Below are positions 24,946 through 33,916 of a DNA stretch of 64,000 nucleotides, in pieces. This stretch comes from Flammeovirgaceae bacterium UBA5585. Lineage in GTDB: Bacteria; Bacteroidota; Bacteroidia; Cytophagales; Cyclobacteriaceae. The position numbers and the translations under genes are program-made. Position 1 is the stretch's first letter, and each line of letters starts with the position of its first letter. Under the pieces are notes generated by a model, which saw only the letters and a list, made by a program, of their open reading frames with translations, searched no databases and had not been told where the DNA came from. Location: positions 80,370-144,369 of the forward strand of contig DILT01000003.1 in the NCBI GenBank assembly GCA_002425185.1, in the 5' to 3' direction.

Positions 24946-27279
24946 TTACTTGTATTTTAGATTCTCATTTTTGTCCCAGATTCCCCAGCGTTGTCCTACA
25001 TCACCTTCATGACGAACTTTCCATGATTCATCGAAGGAAGAGAAGTAAAACATTTCGATGTTTTCGCTCTTTACCCAGTTTTGGGTATTGATAAAATACC
25101 GCATGGCATTGGCCTCCGAGGGTTGTGCCTCTCCGTTATTGGAACCCATATCCGGCCAGCCTGTTTCCGTGATGATAACCCGCTTGCCTTTGGCAGCTTC
25201 TGTGGCCACCAGGTACATTTGTCTCAAATATCCGGATGCCTGATCAATGTGACAACCTTCCCAGAACGGGTAGCAATTTGCCAGCACCAGATCGCAGGCA
25301 TCCACCAATGCAGGATGTTCATTAAACTGGTAGTACGCATCGACATAACCAACCGGTATATTCGGGAGTGCCTGCTTCACCCGATGAATGTACTGTAGCA
25401 ACTCCTGCTCAGTTAAATCATTGCGCAACAGCACTTCATTTCCAACCACAGCGATATCAATAAATCCCTTTTGTGCCAGCTTGATTAATGCTTCGATCTC
25501 CTTTTCGTTATTCGCTTTATTGCTGTCAATCCATGCGCCCGCCATCACCTTCAGGCCTTTTTCCCGGGCAACTTTAGGAATAAACTCATTTCCATCCGTG
25601 CAGGAGAACGAACGCACCCATTTTGTATAGGGTGCTAGAATCGCCATCCTCTTTTGTATCTGCTCTTCTGATAAATTGTCGCCAATGTTTTGCCCCTCCA
25701 GGTACGGGCTAAAGCAAATTCCGTGAAGTCCGTTGTTTAAGGTTTTGCCGACCAGTTCTTTGATCTCCGAATTTGATTTAGTGGCAAAATTGATGTCAGA
25801 TGCTACTGCCGGTATATCTCTACGTGATAAAAATTTCACCTGTTGATAGTACGAAGTGAATTTTTCTTTCTTGCCTTCCTTGCGTTTATTCAGCTCTGCG
25901 CGTATCTCGTTGGCGCGCTGTTCATCCACATTGTAATTGCGCATGACATACATCGCAATCAGTGTACCCGTAATCGGAAGTCCGGAGAAAAATGCCCGTA
26001 AACCGGTGATGGCACCTTCGGGCTGAACATCAGCACCGGAATCAAACCCTACAAGAGTCATGATTACACCACTTAATCCACCGGCAATGGCGAAACCAAA
26101 TTTCACCATCCACCAGTAAATGGCACCGAATGTTCCCTCTCTTCGCAATCCGGTGTTCAGTTCATCCATATCGATTACATCGGCCGTCATCGACATCATC
26201 AGCACAAACAGACTTCCGATACCGAAGGAGAAAAGCGGCAATGCAAAGATGAACATATACGGTTTACCCGGAATAAACAGAAACCATAACAGGATATAGC
26301 CGATAATCGATACTCCCTGGGAGGCAATAAAGGCATTCCGTTTGCCTATTCTTTTGGACAGCCGGGTAACAATCGGGATAACAAGAAAGGTTGTACCGAG
26401 TGCACCTAAACATCCAAACAGTGTGGGCCAGACACCCGCTGCCCCTGCATCACCGTTAAACAGGTGGTATACAATAATGAAGAAAGAAAATGCTGCAACG
26501 GTATTGAAGGCATTAAAAACCAAAAAAGTGGCAATACAGAGTTGTTTGAATGGTTTTAGCTTAAATGCTTCTTTGAAGCCGGAAAGTATTTTTTTAAGGC
26601 TGCCCCCAATGGTTGAAAGACTAAGCGGGGAGTAATTTTCATTCAGCGTAGATTTACTTTTAATAAATACAGCAGGCACCATGGCACACAGTGCAAATAT
26701 GATCCCCACATAAACGGCCAGTGTTCGTGTAGCCACATCAGCAGACTCAAACAGGGTATTGTCATACATGATCACCCAAAACCATGGCGCAATCACCCAC
26801 GCCCACTGACCAATCCATTGTGCAACACCCATAATGCTGGTGCGTTCATGAAAATCATTACTCATTTCATAGCCCATCGCCACATACGGAACACTGAAAA
26901 TGGTGAGGCCAAAATAAAATATGAATGACCAAAGCATGAAATAGATAAAATTATATTCGAGACCATTGGCTCTATATAACTGCCACATCACAACAAAGGC
27001 AAGCCCCATAACAATAGCTCCGATGAATACATATTGTCTTCGTCTTCCCCATCTGGATTTTGTATTGTCAGAGATGAAACCCATAATAGGATCGGTGAAG
27101 GCATCAAATATTCTGGGAAAAAGGTATATAGTTCCCCACATCCAACCGGGAAAGCCAAGATCTTTTACCAGCACCACCATAAAAATTCCCAGCACGGCAG
27201 GAAACATCTGATTGGCGAGCATGCCTAAACCGAAGGCAACTTTCTGACCGAACGGAACTTGAGTTGTGGTTGCTGACAT
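24946..27279 (-). CDS. GPH-family sugar symporter fused to a GH17 domain
   Basis: 777 aa in one uninterrupted frame. Residues 1 to about 490 form a 12-helix MelB-like glycoside-pentoside-hexuronide symporter: GMLANQMFPAVLGIF, FDAFTDPIMGFISDNTKSRWGRRRQYVF, DVIDMDELNTGLRREGTFGAIYWWMVKFG. After a charged linker, about 510-777 is a complete GH17 domain with VGNEVLLR (acid/base) and ITETGWPDMG (nucleophile). The C-terminus of such symporters faces the cytoplasm, so the enzyme would meet the sugar as it enters. The free GH17 gene follows by 2 bp, which suggests domain duplication. It is probably an oligo-beta-1,3-glucoside importer. Confidence 0.9.
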   Translation of the reverse strand: MSATTTQVPFGQKVAFGLGMLANQMFPAVLGIFMVVLVKDLGFPGWMWGTIYLFPRIFDAFTDPIMGFISDNTKSRWGRRRQYVFIGAIVMGLAFVVMWQLYRANGLEYNFIYFMLWSFIFYFGLTIFSVPYVAMGYEMSNDFHERTSIMGVAQWIGQWAWVIAPWFWVIMYDNTLFESADVATRTLAVYVGIIFALCAMVPAVFIKSKSTLNENYSPLSLSTIGGSLKKILSGFKEAFKLKPFKQLCIATFLVFNAFNTVAAFSFFIIVYHLFNGDAGAAGVWPTLFGCLGALGTTFLVIPIVTRLSKRIGKRNAFIASQGVSIIGYILLWFLFIPGKPYMFIFALPLFSFGIGSLFVLMMSMTADVIDMDELNTGLRREGTFGAIYWWMVKFGFAIAGGLSGVIMTLVGFDSGADVQPEGAITGLRAFFSGLPITGTLIAMYVMRNYNVDEQRANEIRAELNKRKEGKKEKFTSYYQQVKFLSRRDIPAVASDINFATKSNSEIKELVGKTLNNGLHGICFSPYLEGQNIGDNLSEEQIQKRMAILAPYTKWVRSFSCTDGNEFIPKVAREKGLKVMAGAWIDSNKANNEKEIEALIKLAQKGFIDIAVVGNEVLLRNDLTEQELLQYIHRVKQALPNIPVGYVDAYYQFNEHPALVDACDLVLANCYPFWEGCHIDQASGYLRQMYLVATEAAKGKRVIITETGWPDMGSNNGEAQPSEANAMRYFINTQNWVKSENIEMFYFSSFDESWKVRHEGDVGQRWGIWDKNENLKYK

Positions 27280-27347
27280 GGAAGTTATTTTTAGTTAGCG
27301 GTGAGTATAATTTGTTAAGCTTTTCAGTTACCGATACACGGTATGTT

Positions 27348-28652
27348 CTATTTTGCAGGCGGTGCCTTTACATCATTCATCAGTTTCTTTACATCTCCGT
27401 CATAGGTATTAGTGATCGTGTTGCCACCTCGCGTGAGGCCCTTGAAAATCCCTTTGTCCACCAGCTCCCACATCGGATATTTCGCTTTGCCTGTTACATC
27501 AAACAGTCCGAAGTGATTTTCTGAGCCGTTCGGATTCCCCGCATCTTTCCACACTTCATCAAACGCTTCGAAGTAAAAGCACGATATGCCTGCCGCGTTA
27601 GTCCATTCACGCATGTGTTTGTAGTAAAGTCCCTGCTTATACTCATCGGTAGCATGCGAGCCCTCAGGGCCATAGAAACCATCGGAGACGGTTGCCCAGC
27701 CCGTTTCACCAATGTGAATGGGTTTATCAACCCCCAGACTTTTCATGTATTTCGAGACAGCGTCATATTGCGATTTGGCGAATGCCACAGCACGCAGCAT
27801 GGCGGCATCAGTTTTTTCAATCTCTGCAAGTTGTTTTTCTTCAGCGGGTACGCGCCAAAAATCAGGATTGTAATGTGTGTTGTGATAGGGATAGGTGTGC
27901 ATGGAAATGTAGTCCACAGCCTTAATTAGTTTCGCCAGGTCTTCTGTGTGATAGCTGGCATCACCGCCACCCCAGGACGCAAAGTCATCAGATGAAGTGA
28001 TCCATAGTTCTTTGGAAAGTTTACCCGATGCTTTAAGCGACTGCAGGTGGTTTACCCACTTCAGTATGACAGAAGGCTGAACGTAATAACTGGCAGCCCA
28101 CTTCACCATGGCTTCATTACCCACCGCAAGTATTTTTACAATATCCGGATACTGATTAGCCAGCGCTACAGCCCTTTCTATCTCACCTTCATTTTGTTCG
28201 CTTTCAATGTTATGATCGGGCTCAAGACCGGTCCATGCATTTTTACAATCTATCCAGGCGCCCAGCATCATGTACATTTCAAAATCGGGATCAGCACTCT
28301 TTAACTCACGGATGGCTTTGAGTAAGTTGGATGCGTGAGGGAACTGGACATTGTAGGTCCGCACGATCCTGATACCCATGGCGGATAAAATCTTCAGATC
28401 TTCTTTTAGTTGCTCCACGGTGGGCTGAATTGTTCGTGATTTTTCCCGGTAACCTTCGTAGCAAATGGCCTGGTAAGCTGCGTTGCCTAAAATATCTTTC
28501 GCTGTCACTTCTTGTTGTTTGGTTGATTGATCTTCGTGTTGTTCTTTTTGTTTATTGCTGCAGGAAAAGCTGATCATGAATGCGATTCCGATACCAAGTA
28601 TTCCTGGAATCTTGTTCATGGTATTTGATATCTTTTGAAATCCATAGTTCAT
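27348..28652 (-). CDS. GH17-like lipoprotein
   Basis: 434 aa from ATG 28652, whose ATGA overlap with the GH3 stop suggests coupling; ATG 28619 is an alternative giving a tidier signal (MNKIPGILGIGIAFMISFSCSN). The lipobox is followed by a spacer and a clan GH-A barrel with VGNEAMVKW (acid/base), MHTYPYHNTHYNP and IGETGWATVSDG (nucleophile), and FEAFDEVWKD. It would sit in the periplasm or on the outer membrane and act on beta-glucan chains. It is clearly more divergent than the two GH17 copies downstream. Confidence 0.85.
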   Translation of the reverse strand: MNYGFQKISNTMNKIPGILGIGIAFMISFSCSNKQKEQHEDQSTKQQEVTAKDILGNAAYQAICYEGYREKSRTIQPTVEQLKEDLKILSAMGIRIVRTYNVQFPHASNLLKAIRELKSADPDFEMYMMLGAWIDCKNAWTGLEPDHNIESEQNEGEIERAVALANQYPDIVKILAVGNEAMVKWAASYYVQPSVILKWVNHLQSLKASGKLSKELWITSSDDFASWGGGDASYHTEDLAKLIKAVDYISMHTYPYHNTHYNPDFWRVPAEEKQLAEIEKTDAAMLRAVAFAKSQYDAVSKYMKSLGVDKPIHIGETGWATVSDGFYGPEGSHATDEYKQGLYYKHMREWTNAAGISCFYFEAFDEVWKDAGNPNGSENHFGLFDVTGKAKYPMWELVDKGIFKGLTRGGNTITNTYDGDVKKLMNDVKAPPAK

Positions 28653-30382
28653 AGTGATTGGTTATAGTTCAACCCGTATCCAAAAGGAAAGAGCGGTTCA
28701 ATTGTGTTATCCCAATAATTCGGGCCGTACTTTCCGATATAATCTGCTTCCGATTTAGGCCAGGAGTGTGGGAGCTTTCCCTTGAAGTCATGTTTACCGT
28801 ATAAGACTTCAGCAATGCCATCGCCTTCAGAACCCGGTAACCATGCCGCTACAAAAGCATCGCACTGATTAATTTGATCGGTAACGACCAGCGGCCTTCC
28901 TGAAATCAGGATCACTACAGTTTTAATTCCTTTAGCCGTGTAGGTCTCAAAAATTTGCTGATGTGCTTCAGTAAGCGTGAGCTGATACTTGTTCATCTCT
29001 CCGCCAACGTCACCGAAGAACTCAGCATAGGGCGTTTCACCTACAACAATCACAGCCACGTCAACATTGTCGTAACCGGCAAGTCCGTCTTTGTCGTACA
29101 GCACTTCACCGGCAGTGTGTTTTATGAAACCATCCAAAATCGTGGTAGCTCCTTTGTAATTTTCTGTCGTTCCCTGCCAGTTCACCGTCCAGCCACCAGA
29201 CTGCAGCCCGCAGTTGTCGCCAAATTCGCCAACCACCACAATCCTGGCGTCTTTCTTCAGCGGCAATATGTTGTTGCGATTTTTAAGTAGCACCAAAGAT
29301 TCCCGCACGGCTTGTCGCGCCACGTTCCGGTGTTCCTGAATGCCGATCGTGCTGATCAGGCTTCCATCCGGAAAGGGATTATCAAAAAGACCCATCCGGA
29401 ATTTCTGTCGTAAAATTCTGCGCACGGCATCGTCAATTCTTTCTTGTGAGATAACACCGTTCAGCACTCCGTTCTTTACACCTTCCTGGAACAGGCCCAG
29501 ATCTCCATCCACCGCCATCACCATATCGATACCGGCATTGATTATGTCGTTCCCGCCAAAACGGGAGTAAGCCTTCCAGTCGGACACAACAATGCCACCG
29601 AAATTCAACTCCGCTTTTAACAATCCGGTGATCATGGCTTTGTGCGCATGCATCGGTACTCCATCCAGCGTATTGAAGGATGCCATTACTGAACCCACAC
29701 CGCTTGCAATGGCCGCCTGGTAGGGTGGAAGGAGTTGCTGTCTGATTTCATCCAGACTCAGTGTTGTATTTCCACCCTCCACACCAAAGTCGGTGGCACC
29801 ATCACCAATAAAATGCTTGGCGGTTGCCATCACCGTAAAGGGTTCTGTCAACCCCTGGTGCCCGCGGATGGAAGCTTTGGTTAATTCAGCAGTCAACTCT
29901 GTGCTTTCTGAAAAAGCTTCATAAACGCGTCCCCATTTTTCATTGAACGGAATGGCGACACAGGGTGAAAAGACCCAGTTAAAGCCTGTTGCTTTTGATT
30001 CAATTGCGGTGATTGCCGCGGCTTTCTCTACCAGTCCGGCATTTCGCGATGCTCCCAGGCCAATGTTGTGCGGAAAGATGACAGCGCCATCATACGTATT
30101 TTGTCCGTGCACGGCATCAACACCGAATAACAACGGTATTCCCAGACGAGTAGACAGCGCCTGCTTTTGCAGTTCGGTAAATTTTGCCTGCCATTCGGCA
30201 GCATCATTGCCGGGTGTTGGCCCCTGCGTATGTATAATTGATCCGATGAATTTTGTGTTGATTTCATTGAGGGTAATATCATCAAAATGCCGCACCTGTG
30301 TCATCTGACCGATCTTCTCATCGAGGGTCATCTGAGCGAGCAATTTCTCAACTTTTTGTTCCAGGTGCCGGTTGTTCTTCAT
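28649..30382 (-). CDS. GH3 beta-glucosidase, cytoplasmic
   Basis: 577 aa without signal peptide. The (beta/alpha)8 part has KIGQMTQ, LLFGVDAVHGQNTY, MATAKHFIGDG and the nucleophile Asp in GIVVSDWKAYSRF. The alpha/beta sandwich follows (LVLLKNRNNILPLKKDARIVVVGEFGDNCGLQSGGWT...). It ends soon after SWPKSEADYIGKYG and FPFGYGLNY, with no fibronectin-like C-terminal domain, so it is a short GH3. It would release glucose from beta-1,3-gluco-oligosaccharides. Both ends overlap neighbours by 4 bp, marking tight coupling with the phosphorylase and the GH17-like lipoprotein. Confidence 0.94.
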   Translation of the reverse strand: MKNNRHLEQKVEKLLAQMTLDEKIGQMTQVRHFDDITLNEINTKFIGSIIHTQGPTPGNDAAEWQAKFTELQKQALSTRLGIPLLFGVDAVHGQNTYDGAVIFPHNIGLGASRNAGLVEKAAAITAIESKATGFNWVFSPCVAIPFNEKWGRVYEAFSESTELTAELTKASIRGHQGLTEPFTVMATAKHFIGDGATDFGVEGGNTTLSLDEIRQQLLPPYQAAIASGVGSVMASFNTLDGVPMHAHKAMITGLLKAELNFGGIVVSDWKAYSRFGGNDIINAGIDMVMAVDGDLGLFQEGVKNGVLNGVISQERIDDAVRRILRQKFRMGLFDNPFPDGSLISTIGIQEHRNVARQAVRESLVLLKNRNNILPLKKDARIVVVGEFGDNCGLQSGGWTVNWQGTTENYKGATTILDGFIKHTAGEVLYDKDGLAGYDNVDVAVIVVGETPYAEFFGDVGGEMNKYQLTLTEAHQQIFETYTAKGIKTVVILISGRPLVVTDQINQCDAFVAAWLPGSEGDGIAEVLYGKHDFKGKLPHSWPKSEADYIGKYGPNYWDNTIEPLFPFGYGLNYNQSL

Positions 30383-33300
30383 TTCAGTAGTATAGATTGA
30401 TTCATCTGAACAACCACGCGCACCACCTCACCGGTTCGGCCCGCAATTTTCTGACTGGTCAGTTTATCCAGCCTGAGGTTTTCCGATTTGGAAATACTGC
30501 CATCTGAAAAAACAATTTGAAGCCCTGACTGCGCAGCAAGTTTGTATACCACCGGTACCTGGCAGTACGTAAAGCATAACGATTTCTCTTCCACTGGTAA
30601 TTCAGTGTTTTCACCTTTTACATTGATATAGCTGAAGACTTGCGGGATGGATAAGAATTCATTCTTTCTCAGCATACACGGGTTAAAGTGAATCTGGCCA
30701 TCCTGCACAGAAATACCCAACTCACCAAAACGCGATATAATATCTTCCTTCACCTGGCCGGTCATACCAGGCTGTTGTGCTCCTTTGTTGGCAGGAGTAT
30801 GGGAGTACGGATCGGTAGGAAATGCTCCGTACAGCGAAGGGGATTTATGAACGCCTATACCTTCATTGATTTCGTAGTAATGCTGCAAAAGTTTGCTAAC
30901 CAGCGTTTCATTGTCCTTCTCGTGAATGGCCTTGAGGCAACATTCCTGCACGGCCAACTGGAGTTTGGAAACCATGTGCCAGTAAATTGATCCTAAACCT
31001 TCGTAGCCAAAAAATGTTCCTGACCGGCCGGTGAATGCTTTATGATTGAAAACCTTTTCGAAAATTGCCAGCACCTCATCCTTCGCAGAAGATGTTACCT
31101 GATACGCACCAGCTAATTCATCCAGAGCTTTTTGAAGGTCAGTTGCATTGTTGAAATTACCATTGAAGTGGTAATTACCCTGAATATCCTGTTCAACGAT
31201 ACGGGTATTCCCCTCGCGCAGCAGTTGAGTCAGCAGGGTTGATTTTGCAATATCCGATTTATCAATGTTATTCTTGACCAGAAAACCGGGTAAGTCTTTA
31301 TTGGGATACAGGAGGTAGCTAAACTGATCCTCCCGGTAGAGCTTACTTGCCCGCAGACTGTCCAGTGTTACAAGTACTTCTTTAGATGTTAAATAGCCGG
31401 AACTTAAAATAGCCACTTGCCCTTCGAGCATTTCAGGGAGGTAGGAAATGGATATCTCTTCACTATTTTCAACAGTCATCAGATTATACGCGCGATACAG
31501 GTTATCCGGTCTTTTGCTGGCGCGAATGGTGTGCTCCAGGTAGCTGAGACAAACGGATGAAAACTCAACCAGGTCATGTATGGATAACGGCTTTCGCTGA
31601 TCACGGAAGGATTGATGGTATATTTTCTGCCTGTAGTTGCTGCCGGCCATGCCCAATCCGTCAAGAATTGCTTTCTTGTCCTTGTTGTTAATCGGTCCGG
31701 AAAGCAAGTGCTGATGATTCAATAGTGTATTGCTGATCTCTTCAAAGAAGACAAGTAATTCTTCCGAAACCTTTACCTCGTTGATTTTACTTTGTTCGAG
31801 CAGTGTTTTGAAAAAAGCCATAAACCTTCGCAGGTAACAAAGCGTCACCACCGACACACCGTTTCCAACCAACGCATTGTTGGCATCATTCCATTCGGGG
31901 CGCTGGGTATTCATCCAGATGCCGCCTTCGGGTATGAAGTTGGATAGCTTGGCTAAAACGGTGGCAAGAATTTTTTCAATAAAGTTGACATGATGAATTG
32001 TACCCTTTCTGTTTTCAAGCACAGCACTGTCTGCGCCAAGCGATGACCAACGTTCCTGTATGGCGTGGTCAAGCTTATGATCAAAATCAATGGTGTCTTT
32101 GGGATTTCTTAGGATGTCTTCGTAGGGCTTTATTTTATACGGCACGTTGGCATAAACAAATATTTCCTCGTTGAAATATTCAGCGAGTCTTCCGGGTACA
32201 TGACTCTCGGCAAACTCCAGAAACTTCAGCAGGTAGATAATCTGATGATCGCCCCAATAGCCAATGTACGACCACGGATCATCCGCTTCAATTTTTTCCC
32301 AGTCGATACCATTCTTTGTAATCCTGTAGGGATTATATCCATCGAAAGTCGATGCATTCAGGAACTTGAAGATCATCCCTTCAATAAATGCAGGATAGGA
32401 GTGCGCCAGCGCTTCCCAGTTCTGGAAGATATCCCTCCAGTTGCCGGCATAGTCCAGTACTTTTGATCCGTCAGCTTCATTGATAATATTGATGGAAAAC
32501 TGATTCCACGGCCTGCTCGGGTCACCATGCCTTCTGCTGAATTTCAGCGGTAAATACTCCAGGCATAACCGTTTAAGATCCTGATCATCGGAAGCGGCAG
32601 CCAGTTCCCTGACAACCGAATGTGAAATATGCCCGGGGAGGTTTTGAATGCGCTGTTTATGCCTTTCATACGCCTGCCGGTTAGCGTTGGCAATATATTT
32701 TTCGAGGTCACTCTTTTCGATTTGATAATGGTTATCAAAGATGCCTCCGCGCATAATGTTGAACATCACATTGGCGAAGTGCCTGGTGTCTTTCAGGCTG
32801 TCGGCCGTTAGTTGCAAGCCATCGGCTGCTGCATTTAGCCGGATAAGTTTTTCTGTGCCTGATTTAATGTCTTCTTTAATCCTGAACCGAAGATGCTTGT
32901 CGGTTTGTAAGGCTTTCGATACTTGAATGATCTGGGAGACACTTTGATTTACGTCAGCTACAATAACCCACTCTTTTGTGGTTTTTGACTCAAGCAAAAT
33001 ATCGGCATGAACAAAGTATGCTCCCTTTTCTGCCTTGATGTCCGTTTCTTGTGTAACGGGAATTCCATTTCTGAAGTTATCGAGTTGTACAGAGGAAAGG
33101 AGTCGCGTTGGATTGTCCAGTCCGGTTGACCAGGCGATCGTAGCTTTTAGTGCTTCACTCGGCTCCGCCTTATCAACGATAATGGCACTAAGTGCATAGA
33201 TTCCTAATCCGCCAGCTTTGTCAAGTTCACTTCTTTTGTATGCATCCACCAGGTTGCTACGCTGGTTTTGAAGTGCACTGCCAACCCCATACGGCAAAAT

Positions 33301-33807
33301 GTTTTGAATGCCATCGAGAAGGGAAACTTGTATCTCGGTTGCATTACCATTTATCAATCTGCAGTGTCTGACAAAACCATAGTGATTACTTGTACTCCAC
33401 TGATAGTGAAAGGTCAGGTTTAAATCGTAATTGATCTCTTCGAAGATAATTGTATTGCCATAGATACTCTTATACAGGTTTCGTTGCAGGTCATATAAGT
33501 TGGAATAACGGATAGAAAATGGTTCCCAAAGGTTTGCTTTGCCGTGCTTTTGGATGCGGAAAATTGTTTTCGGCCCGGTTAGTTCTGTGGATTCTATTAT
33601 TTTATCATCGGTATAATAGGGGAACAATGCATGTTCAGCATCTTTCCTTCCTGCGCTCAATCCGCCATTACTTCCAATAAACATCCAGTGGTTAGAGTCA
33701 CTCAGGATGCTCATAAAAAATGGACGCATCTTATCGACATTCGAAATCTGAAAATAGCTTTCGTTGTCGATACGAACTTGCGTTAACTGAATCTGCTCGT
33801 TTTTCAC
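30379..33807 (-). CDS. Probable beta-1,3-oligoglucan phosphorylase (GH94/GH149-like)
   Basis: About 1142 aa, no signal peptide. GTG 33807 is the start; an in-frame TAA lies two codons upstream. The N-terminal half is beta-rich (FFMSILSDSNHWMFIGSNGGLSAGRKDAEHALFPYYTDDK), as in GH94-type phosphorylases. The (alpha/alpha)6 part holds NWRDIFQNWEALAHSYP, DDPWSYIGYWGDHQIIYLLK and MNTQRPEWNDANNALVG, where WNDA carries the expected catalytic Asp. Length and context fit GH149 beta-1,3-glucan phosphorylase, which releases glucose-1-phosphate; GH161 or another GH94 relative is possible. It is coupled to GH3. Confidence 0.72.
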   Translation of the reverse strand: MKNEQIQLTQVRIDNESYFQISNVDKMRPFFMSILSDSNHWMFIGSNGGLSAGRKDAEHALFPYYTDDKIIESTELTGPKTIFRIQKHGKANLWEPFSIRYSNLYDLQRNLYKSIYGNTIIFEEINYDLNLTFHYQWSTSNHYGFVRHCRLINGNATEIQVSLLDGIQNILPYGVGSALQNQRSNLVDAYKRSELDKAGGLGIYALSAIIVDKAEPSEALKATIAWSTGLDNPTRLLSSVQLDNFRNGIPVTQETDIKAEKGAYFVHADILLESKTTKEWVIVADVNQSVSQIIQVSKALQTDKHLRFRIKEDIKSGTEKLIRLNAAADGLQLTADSLKDTRHFANVMFNIMRGGIFDNHYQIEKSDLEKYIANANRQAYERHKQRIQNLPGHISHSVVRELAAASDDQDLKRLCLEYLPLKFSRRHGDPSRPWNQFSINIINEADGSKVLDYAGNWRDIFQNWEALAHSYPAFIEGMIFKFLNASTFDGYNPYRITKNGIDWEKIEADDPWSYIGYWGDHQIIYLLKFLEFAESHVPGRLAEYFNEEIFVYANVPYKIKPYEDILRNPKDTIDFDHKLDHAIQERWSSLGADSAVLENRKGTIHHVNFIEKILATVLAKLSNFIPEGGIWMNTQRPEWNDANNALVGNGVSVVTLCYLRRFMAFFKTLLEQSKINEVKVSEELLVFFEEISNTLLNHQHLLSGPINNKDKKAILDGLGMAGSNYRQKIYHQSFRDQRKPLSIHDLVEFSSVCLSYLEHTIRASKRPDNLYRAYNLMTVENSEEISISYLPEMLEGQVAILSSGYLTSKEVLVTLDSLRASKLYREDQFSYLLYPNKDLPGFLVKNNIDKSDIAKSTLLTQLLREGNTRIVEQDIQGNYHFNGNFNNATDLQKALDELAGAYQVTSSAKDEVLAIFEKVFNHKAFTGRSGTFFGYEGLGSIYWHMVSKLQLAVQECCLKAIHEKDNETLVSKLLQHYYEINEGIGVHKSPSLYGAFPTDPYSHTPANKGAQQPGMTGQVKEDIISRFGELGISVQDGQIHFNPCMLRKNEFLSIPQVFSYINVKGENTELPVEEKSLCFTYCQVPVVYKLAAQSGLQIVFSDGSISKSENLRLDKLTSQKIAGRTGEVVRVVVQMNQSILLK

Positions 33808-33855
33808 CGCTTACAAATTTGGTTTAGGCAAATGGGGCTATCCTGGCTTACTTGT

Positions 33856-33888
33856 AAATAGGTCGAGTTTTTTTGACTCGACCTATTT
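33856..33888. terminator. Perfect 13-bp hairpin inside the beta-glucan locus
   Basis: AAATAGGTCGAGT (33856-33868) and ACTCGACCTATTT (33876-33888) pair perfectly around a 7-base T-rich loop. It lies between the PKD lipoprotein gene and the phosphorylase gene. On the coding (minus) strand only three T follow, so it may act as a partial terminator or an mRNA-stabilising 3' end that sets different levels for surface and cytoplasmic genes. Confidence 0.65.
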
Positions 33889-33916
33889 TGTATTCAAGGT
33901 TATTGGTTCTTAAAAT

